NCBI RefSeq assembly: GCF_014205015.1
Contig: NZ_JACHMO010000001.1
Coordinates: 5,208,001-5,272,000 of the forward strand
Origin: Saccharothrix ecbatanensis
GTDB taxonomy: Bacteria > Actinomycetota > Actinomycetes > Mycobacteriales > Pseudonocardiaceae
Direction of reading: 5' to 3'
DNA: 64,000 bases
Below are positions 40,948 through 49,929 of the stretch, one piece after another (position 1 is the first letter of the stretch; every line of letters starts with the position of its first letter). The position numbers and the translations under genes were made by a program. The notes under the pieces were generated by a model. It was not told the DNA's origin and did no database searches. It saw nothing but the letters and a program-made list of their open reading frames with translations.

Positions 40948-43836
40948 TCAGCCGCCGTACGCGGAGATCGGAGGGCAGGAGCAGACCAGGTTGCGGTCGC
41001 CCTTGGCGCCGTCGATGCGGCGCACCGGCGGCCACACCTTGGGCGCCGACGTGCCCGCCGGGAACACCGCCACCTCACGGCTGTACGGGTGGTTCCACTC
41101 GGCGGTGATAGAGGCGGCGGTGTGGGGGGCGTTGCGGAGCGGGTTGTCGTCCGCCGACCACTCGCCCGAGCCGACGCGGTCGATCTCGTGCCGGATCGCG
41201 ATCATCGCGTCGACGAACCGGTCGATCTCGGCCAGGTCCTCGCTCTCCGTCGGCTCCACCATCAGCGTGCCCGCCACCGGGAACGACATGGTCGGCGCGT
41301 GCAGCCCGTAGTCCGCCAGACGCTTCGCCACGTCGTCCACTGTCACACCGGTCGCCTTGGTGATCGGCCGCAGGTCGAGGATGCACTCGTGGGCCACGAA
41401 ACCGCCCTCGCCGGTGTAAAGCACCGGGAAGTGCTCGTCCAACCGCCGCGCCACGTAGTTCGCCGCCGCCACCGCGGTCAGCGTCGCCCGCCGCAGGCCG
41501 TCCGCGCCCATCATCCGCACGTACGCCCAGGAGATCGGCAGGATCGACGCCGAACCCCACGGCGCGGCGCTGATCGGCCCGACACCGGTCGCCGGACCCG
41601 CGGTGGGCTGCAACGGGTGGTTCGGCAGGAACGGCGCGAGGTGGGACCGCACGCCGATCGGGCCGACGCCCGGACCGCCGCCGCCGTGCGGGATGCAGAA
41701 CGTCTTGTGCAGGTTCAGGTGCGACACGTCCGACCCGAACTTGCCGTACTGCGCCAGCCCGATCAGGGCGTTGAGGTTCGCGCCGTCCACGTACACCTGG
41801 CCACCGGCGTCGTGCACCAGCCCGCACACCTCGCGCACGGTGTCCTCGTACACGCCGTGCGTCGACGGGTAGGTGATCATGATCGCGGCCAGGTCGTCCC
41901 GGTGCGCCTCGACCGTCGCGCGCAGGTGCTCGATGTCCACGTTGCCGCGCTCGTCGCACTTGACGACCACGACCCGCATCCCGGCCATCACGGCCGACGC
42001 GGCGTTGGTGCCGTGCGCGCTGGACGGGATCAGGCACACGTCACGGTGGGCGTCGCCGTTGGCGCGGTGGTAGGCGCGGATCGCCAGCAGACCGGCGAAC
42101 TCGCCCTGGCTGCCCGCGTTGGGCTGCAACGACACCGCGTCGTACCCGGTGATCTCGGCCATCCACCGCTCCAGGTCGCCGACGATGGTCAGCAGCCCTT
42201 CGGCGTCCGACGCGGGCGCGAACGGGTGGAGGTCGGCGAACTCCGGCCAGGTGATGGGCTCCATCTCGGCCGTGGCGTTGAGCTTCATCGTGCAGGAGCC
42301 CAACGGGATCATGCTGCGGTCCAGCGCCACGTCCTTGTCCGACAACGCGCGCATGTAGCGCAGCAGCGCCGTCTCGGAGCGGTGCGTGTGGAACACCGGG
42401 TGGGTCAGGTAGTCGCTGGTGCGGCGCAAGTCGGCGGGGATGCCGTCGGCGGTGTCGGCGTCCAGGCCGTCCACGTCGGCGACGGTCGCGCCGAACGCCT
42501 GCCACACCAGTTCCAGGTGGGCACGGGTGGTCGTCTCGTCGCACGCGATCGAGACGACGTCGGCGTCCACCTGCCACAGGTTCACGCCCAGCTCGCGCGC
42601 GGCGGAGACGATATCGGCCGCACGGCCCTCGACACGCGCCTGCACGGTGTCGAAGAACTCGCCGTGCACGACCTCGACACCCGCCTCGACCAGGCCCGAC
42701 GCCAGCACGGTCGCCATCCGGTGGGCGCGGGTCGCGATCGCCCGCAGCCCTTCCGGACCGTGGTACACCGCGTACATGGAGGCGATCACCGCGAGCAGGA
42801 CCTGCGCGGTGCAGATGTTGCTGGTCGCCTTCTCCCGGCGGATGTGCTGCTCACGGGTCTGGAGCGCGAGGCGGTAGGCGAGGGAGCCGTCGGCGTCGAC
42901 GGACACGCCGACGAGCCGTCCCGGAAGCTGCCGCTCCAAGCCCTGGCGCACGGCCATGTAACCGGCGTGGGGGCCGCCGAACCCGATCGGCACGCCGAAC
43001 CGCTGGGTCGTGCCCACGACGACGTCCGCGCCGATCTCGCCGGGCGGGCGCAGCAGCGTCAACGACAGCAGGTCGGCGACGACGACGGCCTGCGCCCCCG
43101 CCTTGTGGATCTCCGCGATCACCCCCGCGTGGTCGCGGACCACGCCGGACGCGCCGGGGTACGACAGCAGCACGCCGAAGTAGTCGCCGCCGAGGCCGAG
43201 CCCTTCGAGGCCCTGGGAGAGGTCGGCGGTGACGATCTCGATGCCCAGCGGCTCGGCGCGGGTCTCGATGACGGCGAGGGTCTGCGGGAGCGTGTCGACG
43301 TCCACCACGAACTTGGCCGACTTCGACCGGCCCGCGCGGCGGACCAGGGTCATGGCCTCGGCGGCGGCGGTGGACTCGTCCAGCATCGAGGCGTTGGCCA
43401 GCGGCAGGCCGGTCAGGTCGCCGACCATGGTCTGGAAGTTGAGCAGCGCTTCGAGCCGTCCCTGCGAGATCTCCGGCTGGTAGGGCGTGTACGCGGTGTA
43501 CCAGGCCGGGTTCTCCAGCACGTTGCGGCGGATCACCGGCGGGGTGGTGGTGCCGTAGTAGCCGAGGCCGATCATCTGGGTCATCGGCCGGTTCCGGGCG
43601 GCGAGGGCGCGCAGTTCGGCCAGCGCCTCGGTCTCGGTGGCGGGCGCCGGCAGGTCCAGCACGAGGTCGCGTTCGCGGATCGACGACGGCACGGCGCTCT
43701 GCGCCAGTTCCTCCAGCGAGCCGACGCCGATGACGTCGAGGATGCGGGCCAGCTCCACGGGCCGCGGGCCCACGTGCCGGTCGGCGAAGGGCGTGCCGTG
43801 CTCCAGAGCGGCCAGGGGAATGCGGTCCTGCGTCAT
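40948..43836 (-). CDS. gcvP: Glycine dehydrogenase (aminomethyl-transferring), P-protein
   Basis: The 962-residue single-chain P-protein decarboxylates glycine and loads the aminomethyl group on GcvH lipoate. It has the N-terminal half with '[20 protein letters not shown]' and '[20 protein letters not shown]', and the C-terminal PLP half with the Schiff-base Lys in '[18 protein letters not shown]'. ATG 43836 has GGAGG upstream. A tandem glycine riboswitch precedes it. Partner gcvH is 4 kb downstream along the same strand order, separated by regulators, as in mycobacteria; gcvT is not in the window. Confidence 0.97.
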   Translation of the reverse strand: MTQDRIPLAALEHGTPFADRHVGPRPVELARILDVIGVGSLEELAQSAVPSSIRERDLVLDLPAPATETEALAELRALAARNRPMTQMIGLGYYGTTTPPVIRRNVLENPAWYTAYTPYQPEISQGRLEALLNFQTMVGDLTGLPLANASMLDESTAAAEAMTLVRRAGRSKSAKFVVDVDTLPQTLAVIETRAEPLGIEIVTADLSQGLEGLGLGGDYFGVLLSYPGASGVVRDHAGVIAEIHKAGAQAVVVADLLSLTLLRPPGEIGADVVVGTTQRFGVPIGFGGPHAGYMAVRQGLERQLPGRLVGVSVDADGSLAYRLALQTREQHIRREKATSNICTAQVLLAVIASMYAVYHGPEGLRAIATRAHRMATVLASGLVEAGVEVVHGEFFDTVQARVEGRAADIVSAARELGVNLWQVDADVVSIACDETTTRAHLELVWQAFGATVADVDGLDADTADGIPADLRRTSDYLTHPVFHTHRSETALLRYMRALSDKDVALDRSMIPLGSCTMKLNATAEMEPITWPEFADLHPFAPASDAEGLLTIVGDLERWMAEITGYDAVSLQPNAGSQGEFAGLLAIRAYHRANGDAHRDVCLIPSSAHGTNAASAVMAGMRVVVVKCDERGNVDIEHLRATVEAHRDDLAAIMITYPSTHGVYEDTVREVCGLVHDAGGQVYVDGANLNALIGLAQYGKFGSDVSHLNLHKTFCIPHGGGGPGVGPIGVRSHLAPFLPNHPLQPTAGPATGVGPISAAPWGSASILPISWAYVRMMGADGLRRATLTAVAAANYVARRLDEHFPVLYTGEGGFVAHECILDLRPITKATGVTVDDVAKRLADYGLHAPTMSFPVAGTLMVEPTESEDLAEIDRFVDAMIAIRHEIDRVGSGEWSADDNPLRNAPHTAASITAEWNHPYSREVAVFPAGTSAPKVWPPVRRIDGAKGDRNLVCSCPPISAYGG

Positions 43837-43881
43837 GTGATGCGCCTCCAGGATGGCTACGGACACACTTCTGCCGTTGCC

Positions 43882-44078
43882 CTCCCCCTCTGTCTCTGCC
43901 CGGTGTGCGGGCGCCTGAGAGCTTCACCCGGTTCGCGGGCTTGCACCGTCGGCGGGGTCGACCGGAAGGGCCGACCCGCTTTCCAGAGGCGTCTCACCCG
44001 CGCGGTCCTTGCGCCTGAGAGGTTCCGGGGAGGATTTGCTCCTTCGGCGCCGAGACTGGCTCGGACTCTCCCGCGCGG
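43882..44078 (-). promoter_or_regulatory. Tandem glycine riboswitch
   Basis: Reading the minus strand from 44078: GCGGGAGAGTCC opens aptamer 1, followed by GGCGCCGAAGGAGCAA, CTCTCAGGCGCAAGGACCG and a GCCTCTGGAAAG linker (about 43994). Aptamer 2 then has GGGTGAAGCTCTCAGGCGCC and ends GACAGAGGGGGAGGG. These are the conserved glycine aptamer blocks (gcvT motif), 46 nt before the gcvP start. Glycine binding should turn gcvP on. Confidence 0.95.
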
Positions 44079-44141
44079 GTTGAAGCGACTACGCGCGAAA
44101 CGATACCTCGCGGTCGCGCCCGTGGTATCGCCGCGCGACGT

Positions 44142-44413
44142 GGATCTCAGCTGGAGCTCAGCGGGTTCCGGCAGGTGGACTGGGCTGCGGGTCCAGGCAG
44201 CAGGTCCGGCAAGGTCTCGGCCAGGTGGTCCCGGCAGCGGTTCCGGCAGGGTCCCGGCCACGTGTGCCGCCAGCGGGTCCGGCACAGGGTCCCGGCCAGG
44301 TGGTCTCGGCGGTGGTTCCGGGCAGCGGGGTCCGGCAGGCTCCCAGCCAAGTAGTACCGGCAGCAGGTCCGGCAGGGTCCCGCCCAGGTGGTGGCAGCGG
44401 TTTCGGGCAGGGC
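44142..44413. repeat. Degenerate GC-rich repeat region, non-coding
   Basis: About 270 bp of imperfect repeats around GGTCCGGCAGGGTCCCGGCCAG and its variants fill the space between the gcvP leader and the MerR gene. No gene is supported in either strand. Confidence 0.6.
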
Positions 44414-44980
44414 TCAGCCGATGGCGCGGGTGCGGCGGCGGCGGGACAGCTCGTCGTCGGCCGCGTCCACGATCTCGCCGCCGTCCGCGCGTTCGGCGGG
44501 GAAGTCGTGGATCGTGCCGCTGATCTCCCGCATCGCGCCGCTCACCGCGATGCCGAACACGCCCTGGCCACCTTGGAGCAGGTCCACCACCTCCTCCGGC
44601 GAGGTGCACTCGTAGACGGTGGTGCCGTCGCTGAACAGCGTGATCCGGGCCAGGTCCTGCACGCCGCGGCGGCGGAGGTGGTCGACCGCGACCCGGATGT
44701 TCTGCAACGAGACACCGGTGTCCAGGAGTCTCTTGACGACCTTGAGGACCAGGATGTCCTTGAACGAGTAGAGCCGTTGGCTCCCCGAGCCGTGGGCGCT
44801 CCTTATGGTCGGGTTGACCAGCCCCGTGCGTGCCCAGTAGTCCAGCTGGCGGTAGGTGATTCCCGCGATCTGGCACGCGGCGGGGCCGCGGTACCCGACG
44901 AGTTCGTCCGGCAGCGAGGAGTCCGGGAACAGCTCGCCCTGTTCACCGGTTCCGGCCCGGATGGGCGCTTCCTCGACCAC
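44414..44980 (-). CDS. MerR-family regulator, Rv1830/McdR type
   Basis: The 188-residue protein has a MerR-type HTH at residues 28-100 ('GYRGPAACQIAGITYRQLDY', 'WARTGLVNPTIR', 'GSQRLYSFKDILVLKVVKRL') and a C-terminal effector-like region. Start GTG has GGAGG upstream. Position beside the bifunctional nuclease, FtsR, GarA and GcvH genes matches Rv1826-Rv1832 of M. tuberculosis, where Rv1830 controls cell-division genes. Confidence 0.88.
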   Translation of the reverse strand: MVEEAPIRAGTGEQGELFPDSSLPDELVGYRGPAACQIAGITYRQLDYWARTGLVNPTIRSAHGSGSQRLYSFKDILVLKVVKRLLDTGVSLQNIRVAVDHLRRRGVQDLARITLFSDGTTVYECTSPEEVVDLLQGGQGVFGIAVSGAMREISGTIHDFPAERADGGEIVDAADDELSRRRRTRAIG

Positions 44981-45128
44981 GCCTGCCTCCCCTCGGTCCG
45001 GTCACGACGACCGGCGACCAACGTGAAGCCGCCGCGGTGCCGAATCACACCGTGGCAATTCACCTGAGTTCGACGGTAAGACCGCCTAGGGGGCAGGTCA
45101 ACGCGACGCGCGGGACGTGTCTGCCCTA

Positions 45129-45213
45129 AACCTCAGGTTGAGGTTGAGAGAGCCGCCTGACGTAAGCCATTCGAGTGACGTTTAGTGATCGTTTAGCCGA
45201 TGATCGCTGACGT
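45129..45213 (-). promoter_or_regulatory. Candidate control region of the MerR gene
   Basis: AACCTCA-GGT-TGAGGTT (45129-45145) is a perfect inverted repeat of MerR-operator shape. TGACGT recurs three times nearby (45158, 45176, 45208). They lie 150-230 bp upstream of the MerR-type gene. Confidence 0.45.
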
Positions 45214-45403
45214 TGTGTAACCCGACGGTGTTCCACGAACGAGTGAGACCCGAGGTTGATCCACAACGCACCGCACACGCGGTTATCCACAGGCTCGGGC
45301 CGACGGCCCGGAATTGTCGGACCCGCCTGGAAAGATCGAAAACAGGGATCCCCTGGGCGGGGACCCCTGCGAGAGCGTGTGCGCGTGGGGTGTGCCGGTG
45401 GCA

Positions 45404-45451
45404 TGTGCCGTGTGCCGTGCCGTGTGCCGTGTGCCGTGCCGTGTGCCGTGG
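45404..45451. repeat. 19-bp tandem repeat, about 2.5 copies
   Basis: The unit TGTGCCGTGTGCCGTGCCG occurs twice plus a partial third copy. It is part of an 800-bp gene-free stretch (about 45064-45874). Confidence 0.8.
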
Positions 45452-45599
45452 TGTGTGCGGGTGGGACGCGAGGAGAGGCGAGGGCGAGCGAGAACCGTGC
45501 GGGGGCGGCCGAGTGGGCGGCGCGGGCGCGGGCGGCCCGAAGCGGTGGCGCTGATACCGGTGTGCGCTGGCGGGGGCGGCCTTGGCGGGGTGTGCCCTT

Positions 45600-45745
45600 G
45601 CGCCGGTGGCCCGGCGGTGGCGCGGGCGGCCGGAGGTGGTGACGGCAGGAGGCGGTGGCGGCCGGAGGCGGTGGCGCGGGCGGCCAGAGGCGGTGGCGCG
45701 GGCAGCCAAAGGCGGTGGCGCGGGCGCTCGTGGCGGGGGCGCGCG
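45600..45745. repeat. Imperfect GGCGGTGGCGCGGGC repeat region
   Basis: Roughly four units of about 21 bp (AGGCGGTGGCGCGGGCNGCCA) occur here. Apparent long frames over this region in several phases have repeat composition and no start signals, so no gene is called. Confidence 0.65.
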
Positions 45746-45874
45746 TGGCGGTGTGCCCTGGCGGCATGGCGCTGAATGGTGGCCCGGGTGTCGGTGACCG
45801 AGGCTATGTGTCCGCGGTCTCTGCGACCGTGCCTGCGACCGTGGCGATGTGGACCGTGGCTACGTGGACCGTGG

Positions 45875-46348
45875 CTACGTGTCGGCGCCGCGGAAGTCTT
45901 CGGGGGAGACGGAGTCGAGGAACTCGCGGAACTTCTCGACCTCGTCCTCCTGCTCGTCCGGGATGATCAGTCCGGCCTCGGCGAGCACGGACTCCTCGGC
46001 GTGGATCGGCACACCGATCCGCAGCGCGAGCGCCACCGAGTCACTGGGCCGCGCGGACACTCGGATGTCGCCGTCGAACACCAGCTCGGCGAAGTAAGTG
46101 CCCTCTTGCAAATCGGTGATCCGGACCTGCTCCAGCTGCCGGCCGAGGGCGCCGATGACGTCCTTGAGCAGGTCGTGCGTCAACGGCCGCGCGGGCCGGA
46201 CGCCTTGCTGCTCCAACGCGATCGCCGTGGCCTCGACCGATCCGATCCAGATCGGCAGGTACCGCTCGCCCTCGGTTTCGCGCAGCAGCAGGATCGGCTG
46301 GTTGGCGGGCAGTTCCACCCGCACGCCGACGACGCGCATTTCGCTCAT
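45875..46348 (-). CDS. Bifunctional nuclease-domain protein (DUF151, Rv1829-like)
   Basis: The 157-residue protein starts 'MSEMRVVGVRVELPANQPIL', continues 'LRETEGERYLPIWIGSVEAT' and 'ALEQQGVRPARPLTHDLLKD', and ends with the acidic tail typical of the actinobacterial DUF151 family. It is always found between the two MerR regulators in this conserved locus. Nuclease activity is known for plant relatives; the bacterial role is unclear. Confidence 0.92.
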   Translation of the reverse strand: MSEMRVVGVRVELPANQPILLLRETEGERYLPIWIGSVEATAIALEQQGVRPARPLTHDLLKDVIGALGRQLEQVRITDLQEGTYFAELVFDGDIRVSARPSDSVALALRIGVPIHAEESVLAEAGLIIPDEQEDEVEKFREFLDSVSPEDFRGADT

Positions 46349-46499
46349 CGGGTCTCGCCTCCCTCAGCGCGCTGAAATTCTGGCGTCCCCGTTACCCACG
46401 AGGATCCCCCACGTACTCGTTCGACGCTACCCGCCAAGCGGGCCTTGTGCGCAACCGTCGGCGGGCTCCGGATCACGATGCGGACACACCACATCCCGG

Positions 46500-47174
46500 T
46501 CAGATGCGGTTACCCGGCACGTCGCGCAAGCCAACCTTCACGAGCAGTGTGTGCAGGGTCACCGACAGTGCCGCCAGCTCGCGCACGACCTCTTCGACCC
46601 TCGCCCGGTCACGCTGCCGGTGCACCGTCGTCAGCACCTGTTCGACCAGGCCGATCTCACGGTCCGCGGCGGCGCGGAAGGGGCGCAGGTGGCGCGCCTC
46701 CAACCCGTGCTCCACCATCGCCCGCACGGTCGACGCGATCTGCACCGCCTCGTGGTCGTAGAACCCGCCCGCACCCGCCTTGATCAGGCCGTGCTGCTCC
46801 AGGTCCGCCAGCACACCGGGCTCGATGCCCGCCCTTGCCAGCAGGTCCTCGCGGGTCACCCGGTGCCCGGCCGCCGGCGCCGGGTCGGCCGTGCGCAACG
46901 CCTTCGAAGCGCCCTGGTCGGCCGCCTCCAACTGCTCCTTGATGACCTTCAGCGGCAGGTACCGGTCCCGCTGCGCGGCCAGGATGAACCGCAGGCGCTC
47001 GACGTCCGCCGTGGTGAACTGGCGGTACCCCGAGGCCGTGCGCGCCGGGCGGACCAACCCCTCCGACTCCAGGAACCGGATCTTGGAGATGGTGACGTCG
47101 GGGAAGTCCGACCGGAGCTGCGCCAACACGGCCCCGATGCTCAACCCCCCGCGTGACCGCCCGGCCGCCGTCAC
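46500..47174 (-). CDS. ftsR: MerR-family transcriptional regulator FtsR
   Basis: The 224-residue protein has an N-terminal MerR HTH ('LSIGAVLAQLRSDFPDVTIS', 'KIRFLESEGLVRPARTASGY', 'RQFTTADVERLRFI') and a second helical region. It is the orthologue of Rv1828 and corynebacterial FtsR, the activator of ftsZ, by sequence pattern and by its place after garA. Start is GTG 47174. Confidence 0.93.
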   Translation of the reverse strand: MTAAGRSRGGLSIGAVLAQLRSDFPDVTISKIRFLESEGLVRPARTASGYRQFTTADVERLRFILAAQRDRYLPLKVIKEQLEAADQGASKALRTADPAPAAGHRVTREDLLARAGIEPGVLADLEQHGLIKAGAGGFYDHEAVQIASTVRAMVEHGLEARHLRPFRAAADREIGLVEQVLTTVHRQRDRARVEEVVRELAALSVTLHTLLVKVGLRDVPGNRI

Positions 47175-47188
47175 CGGAGCCCCATCGC

Positions 47189-47650
47189 TCAGGCCCCCTG
47201 GCCCCCGGCGCCCGGACCGGTCAGGAACACCAGGCGGAACTTGCCGATCTGCACCTCGTCGCCGTTCGCCAGCACCGCCTGGTCGACGGGCTCGCGGTTG
47301 ACGTAGGTGCCGTTGAGGCTGCCCACGTCGATCACCACGAACTCGCCGCCCTCACGGCGGAACTCGGCGTGGCGGCGGGACACCGTCACGTCGTCGAGGA
47401 AGATGTCGCTGTCGGGATGCCTGCCCGCGCTGGTCGTGTCGCGGTCCAGCAAGAACCTGGAACCCGCGTTCGGACCCCGCTTGACCACGAGCAGGGCCGA
47501 CCCGGCCGGCAGCGCGTCGACACCGGCGACGGCCGGCTCCTGGGCGGGCGCCTCGGCGCCCTCTACCTCGGCGAGGAAGTCGGCCCGGAAAACGGAGGTC
47601 CGCTCCGGGGACTGCTCGGGCGGAACGCCTGGCCCGTCGTTCGTGCTCAC
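47189..47650 (-). CDS. garA: FHA-domain metabolic switch protein GarA
   Basis: GTG 47650 (GGAG upstream) gives 153 residues. The FHA domain is at about residues 62-135 ('SAGRHPDSDIFLDDVTVSRR', 'HAEFRREGGEFVVIDVGSLN', 'GTYVN'), with the pThr-binding Arg, Ser and Asn. The N-terminal phospho-motif reads 'PERTSVFRADFL'; the mycobacterial form is ETTSVF, in which the first Thr is the PknG site and the second the PknB site. Here the first Thr is Arg. GarA controls 2-oxoglutarate and glutamate flux. It lies between gcvH and ftsR. Confidence 0.95.
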   Translation of the reverse strand: MSTNDGPGVPPEQSPERTSVFRADFLAEVEGAEAPAQEPAVAGVDALPAGSALLVVKRGPNAGSRFLLDRDTTSAGRHPDSDIFLDDVTVSRRHAEFRREGGEFVVIDVGSLNGTYVNREPVDQAVLANGDEVQIGKFRLVFLTGPGAGGQGA

Positions 47651-47763
47651 CTGAGCTCTCCTCCTGCTGCTGGAAGCGTCGAGACCGCTAGAACCTATCG
47701 TGCCCGAACCCTTGTCTGAGGAGCGGCTCCCCCACCGACCGAAGAGCCGCCGGAAGATCGACG

Positions 47764-48147
47764 TCACTCCGAGGCCGCCAGCTCCTGGTACGCGGCGGCG
47801 TCGAGCAGGTCGTCGACCGCGGTCGGGTCCTCCAGCCGCAGCTCCACCATCCACCCCTCGCCGTACGGGTCGGAGTTCACCAGGTCGGGCTGCTGGTCCA
47901 ACGAGTCGTTCCGGGCGACGACCTCACCGCCGAGCGGCGCGTAGATGTCCGAGACGCTCTTGGTGGACTCCACCTCGCCCAGCGTCTGGCCGGCCGCGAC
48001 CTGCTCACCCAACTCGGGGAGTTGGACGAACACGACGTCGCCGAGTTGCTCCTGAGCGTAGTCGGTGATGCCCACACGCACGGTGTCCTCACCTGTGCGC
48101 AGCACCCACTCATGTTCCTCGGTGTACTTGAGCTCCTCGGGAATCAC
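47764..48147 (-). CDS. gcvH: Glycine cleavage system H protein
   Basis: GTG 48147 (AAGGAG upstream) gives 127 residues, the usual length. The lipoyl-lysine motif is 'GEVESTKSVSDIYAPL'. GcvH carries the aminomethyl group between P- and T-proteins. It lies downstream of pgsA and upstream of garA, as in mycobacteria. Confidence 0.96.
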   Translation of the reverse strand: MIPEELKYTEEHEWVLRTGEDTVRVGITDYAQEQLGDVVFVQLPELGEQVAAGQTLGEVESTKSVSDIYAPLGGEVVARNDSLDQQPDLVNSDPYGEGWMVELRLEDPTAVDDLLDAAAYQELAASE

Positions 48148-48206
48148 CGCGGTGTGCTCCTTCAATGACGGTGGATCTTCGCTGCCGGATCTTCCCACGT
48201 CGCCGT

Positions 48207-48794
48207 TCAGAGGGGCGCGACCCCCGGCTGTCTGCGCAGCGCGAGGCCGAATTGGTAGACGTACAGCGCCCCCGACCAGAGGTAGAGGGCACAGCCCCAG
48301 ACCATGAACGCGTAGGCCACCGGCCGGGCGATCTGGGCGGCGGTGGACGTTCCCTGCGCGAGCAACAGCATCGGGAACGCGTACAGCAGGTTGAACGTGG
48401 CGGCCTTGCCCAGATAATTGACCTCGAACGGGCCGTAGCCGCGCACGCGCAGCACGGCCAGGCAGGCGCCGACCACCACTTCGCGGCCGACCAGCACCAC
48501 GGCCACCCACCACGGCACGATGTCGCGCACGACGAACGCGACGAGGGTGGCGAGGATGTAGAGCCGGTCGGCCGCCGGGTCGAGCAGGGCGCCGAGCCTG
48601 CTTGTCTGGTCGAGCCAGCGGGCGATCTTGCCGTCGAGCCAGTCGGAGAGGCCCGCCGCGACCAGCACGACGAGCGCCCAGCCGTCCGCGTGGGGCCCGA
48701 GCAGCAGGTACAGGAACAGGGGCACGCCGAGCAGCCGCAGCACGCTGAGCGCGTTGGGGATGGTCAGGAGCCTGTCGGCCGGATCGTGCGACAC
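48207..48794 (-). CDS. CDP-alcohol phosphatidyltransferase (PgsA2-like)
   Basis: GTG 48794 gives 195 residues. The family signature D-G-x2-A-R-x8-G-x3-D-x3-D is present from 'DWLDGKIARW' to 'LDPAADR'. About five hydrophobic helices are visible. It makes a phospholipid head-group transfer, probably phosphatidylglycerophosphate or a cardiolipin precursor; M. tuberculosis pgsA2 holds the same place before gcvH. Confidence 0.9.
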   Translation of the reverse strand: MSHDPADRLLTIPNALSVLRLLGVPLFLYLLLGPHADGWALVVLVAAGLSDWLDGKIARWLDQTSRLGALLDPAADRLYILATLVAFVVRDIVPWWVAVVLVGREVVVGACLAVLRVRGYGPFEVNYLGKAATFNLLYAFPMLLLAQGTSTAAQIARPVAYAFMVWGCALYLWSGALYVYQFGLALRRQPGVAPL

Positions 48795-48807
48795 GCACGC
48801 ACTGTAG

Positions 48808-49047
48808 TCACTGGCCGCGCGTGCGGCTCCAGCCGCGGCGTTGCAGTTCGTCACCGCTGAGCGCCTGCGGACGACCGCGGTCGTCGACGCCGACCCAGCG
48901 GGCCCGGAAACCTTCGAGCACGTAGGCGTGGCCTTGACTCCAGACCACGCTGCACGGGGCTGTGGGCAGCGATCCCGTCCCGGTGGTGCCGGGACGCGCC
49001 GCCTTGCGCTTCGCGGGCTCGGACTCGGTTTCCGTTCTGGTGCTCAT
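48808..49047 (-). CDS. Hypothetical protein (79 aa)
   Basis: ATG 49047 has GGAGGG upstream. The basic N-terminal 30 residues are disordered, then 'CSVVWSQGHAYVLEGFRARW' and 'GVDDRGRPQALSGDELQRRG' suggest a small beta domain. Homologues seem confined to actinomycetes; function unknown. Confidence 0.65.
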   Translation of the reverse strand: MSTRTETESEPAKRKAARPGTTGTGSLPTAPCSVVWSQGHAYVLEGFRARWVGVDDRGRPQALSGDELQRRGWSRTRGQ

Positions 49048-49495
49048 GTGAAATCCCTCCATCAGGGTTGTCGCTCACGGCCTTCGTGGCGTTATCCCCG
49101 ATACGGAATTCTGCGCGACTGTGGTCGGGACCACTCCGCTTCCGGGCCCGGCCGCGCCGGGAGGCGGGTTTCGGTCGCCGAGTTGTGCAGATCCCGAAGT
49201 ACGCCTTCCTTCGAGGTGTAACCGGCATCGGCCGGATCAAACCGCTCACCGTGCGTGGCACGCCGCACACCGAAAAGCGCACTACACTGGCACCCGTCAT
49301 GTCGCCGCCCACGCGCTTGTGGTGTCGCCACGGGCTCCGTAACGTGGGTGGCGCAGCGGTTGAGCCAACAGCCGCGCCGGGAAGTCCGGCTAGCGGGCAC
49401 GTTTCCGCCACGCTGCTGTTCAGTGTTGCGCACCCTGTCGTGCGACCGGGCTTCCCACCAAGGCGGTTCCAGCTGAAGCTGAAGAGGAGAGCCTC
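49048..49495. other. Intergenic region upstream of the STAS gene
   Basis: No gene supported in these 448 bp; open frames on both strands lack start signals. It should hold divergent promoters for the 79-residue protein and the STAS protein, but no clear -35/-10 or operator was seen. Confidence 0.5.
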
Positions 49496-49915
49496 GTGAC
49501 GGTTCAGGATCCGGACGTCGTGGCGACGAGCGGAGCCGAGTCCGCCGCAGCCGCAGGCCCGCGGGCCGGGCAGATCTGGCTCACCGTTCGCACGGTGTCC
49601 GAAGGGGTCACCGTGGTCGCGGTGAGCGGTGAGGTCGACATGCTCACCGCTCCGCAGTTGCGCGCGGACGTGCTGCCCCACCTCGACGAGAGCAGCACCC
49701 TGGTGCTCGACATGTCCGGCGTGAGCTTCCTCGGCTCGGCCGGTCTGGCGGTGCTGGTGGAGGCGTCCCAGCACGCCAAGCGCCGTGGCGCGGCGTTCCG
49801 CGTCGTGGCCGTCGAGCGCGCGGTGACCCGCCCGTTGGCCGCGACCGGCCTGGGTGAGGTGTTCAGCGTGTTCGAGTCGGTCGAGCGCGCGTTGGAGGCC
49901 GACGAACCCCGTTGA
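49496..49915 (+). CDS. STAS-domain anti-sigma factor antagonist
   Basis: GTG 49496 (GAGGAGA upstream) gives 139 residues. The STAS domain (about residues 30-130) has the phospho-Ser motif 'LVLDMSGVSFLGSAGLAVLV'. Unphosphorylated STAS proteins sequester RsbW-like kinases and free the sigma factor. It lies next to an HATPase/STAS fusion gene and close to the rsbW-sigF pair, probably one stress-signalling module. Confidence 0.92.
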   Translation: MTVQDPDVVATSGAESAAAAGPRAGQIWLTVRTVSEGVTVVAVSGEVDMLTAPQLRADVLPHLDESSTLVLDMSGVSFLGSAGLAVLVEASQHAKRRGAAFRVVAVERAVTRPLAATGLGEVFSVFESVERALEADEPR

Positions 49916-49929
49916 GACCGAGTGCCGGT

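Noticed and set aside
41089..44523. Very long open frame (over 1,100 codons) on the plus strand opposite gcvP
   Set aside because: It is the antisense shadow of a GC-rich gene; the minus strand encodes the clearly conserved P-protein and riboswitch.
45213..45775. Several 110-210-codon frames in the region upstream of the bifunctional nuclease gene
   Set aside because: All consist of low-complexity repeat translation (Gly/Arg/Val or Pro/Ala/His) in every phase.
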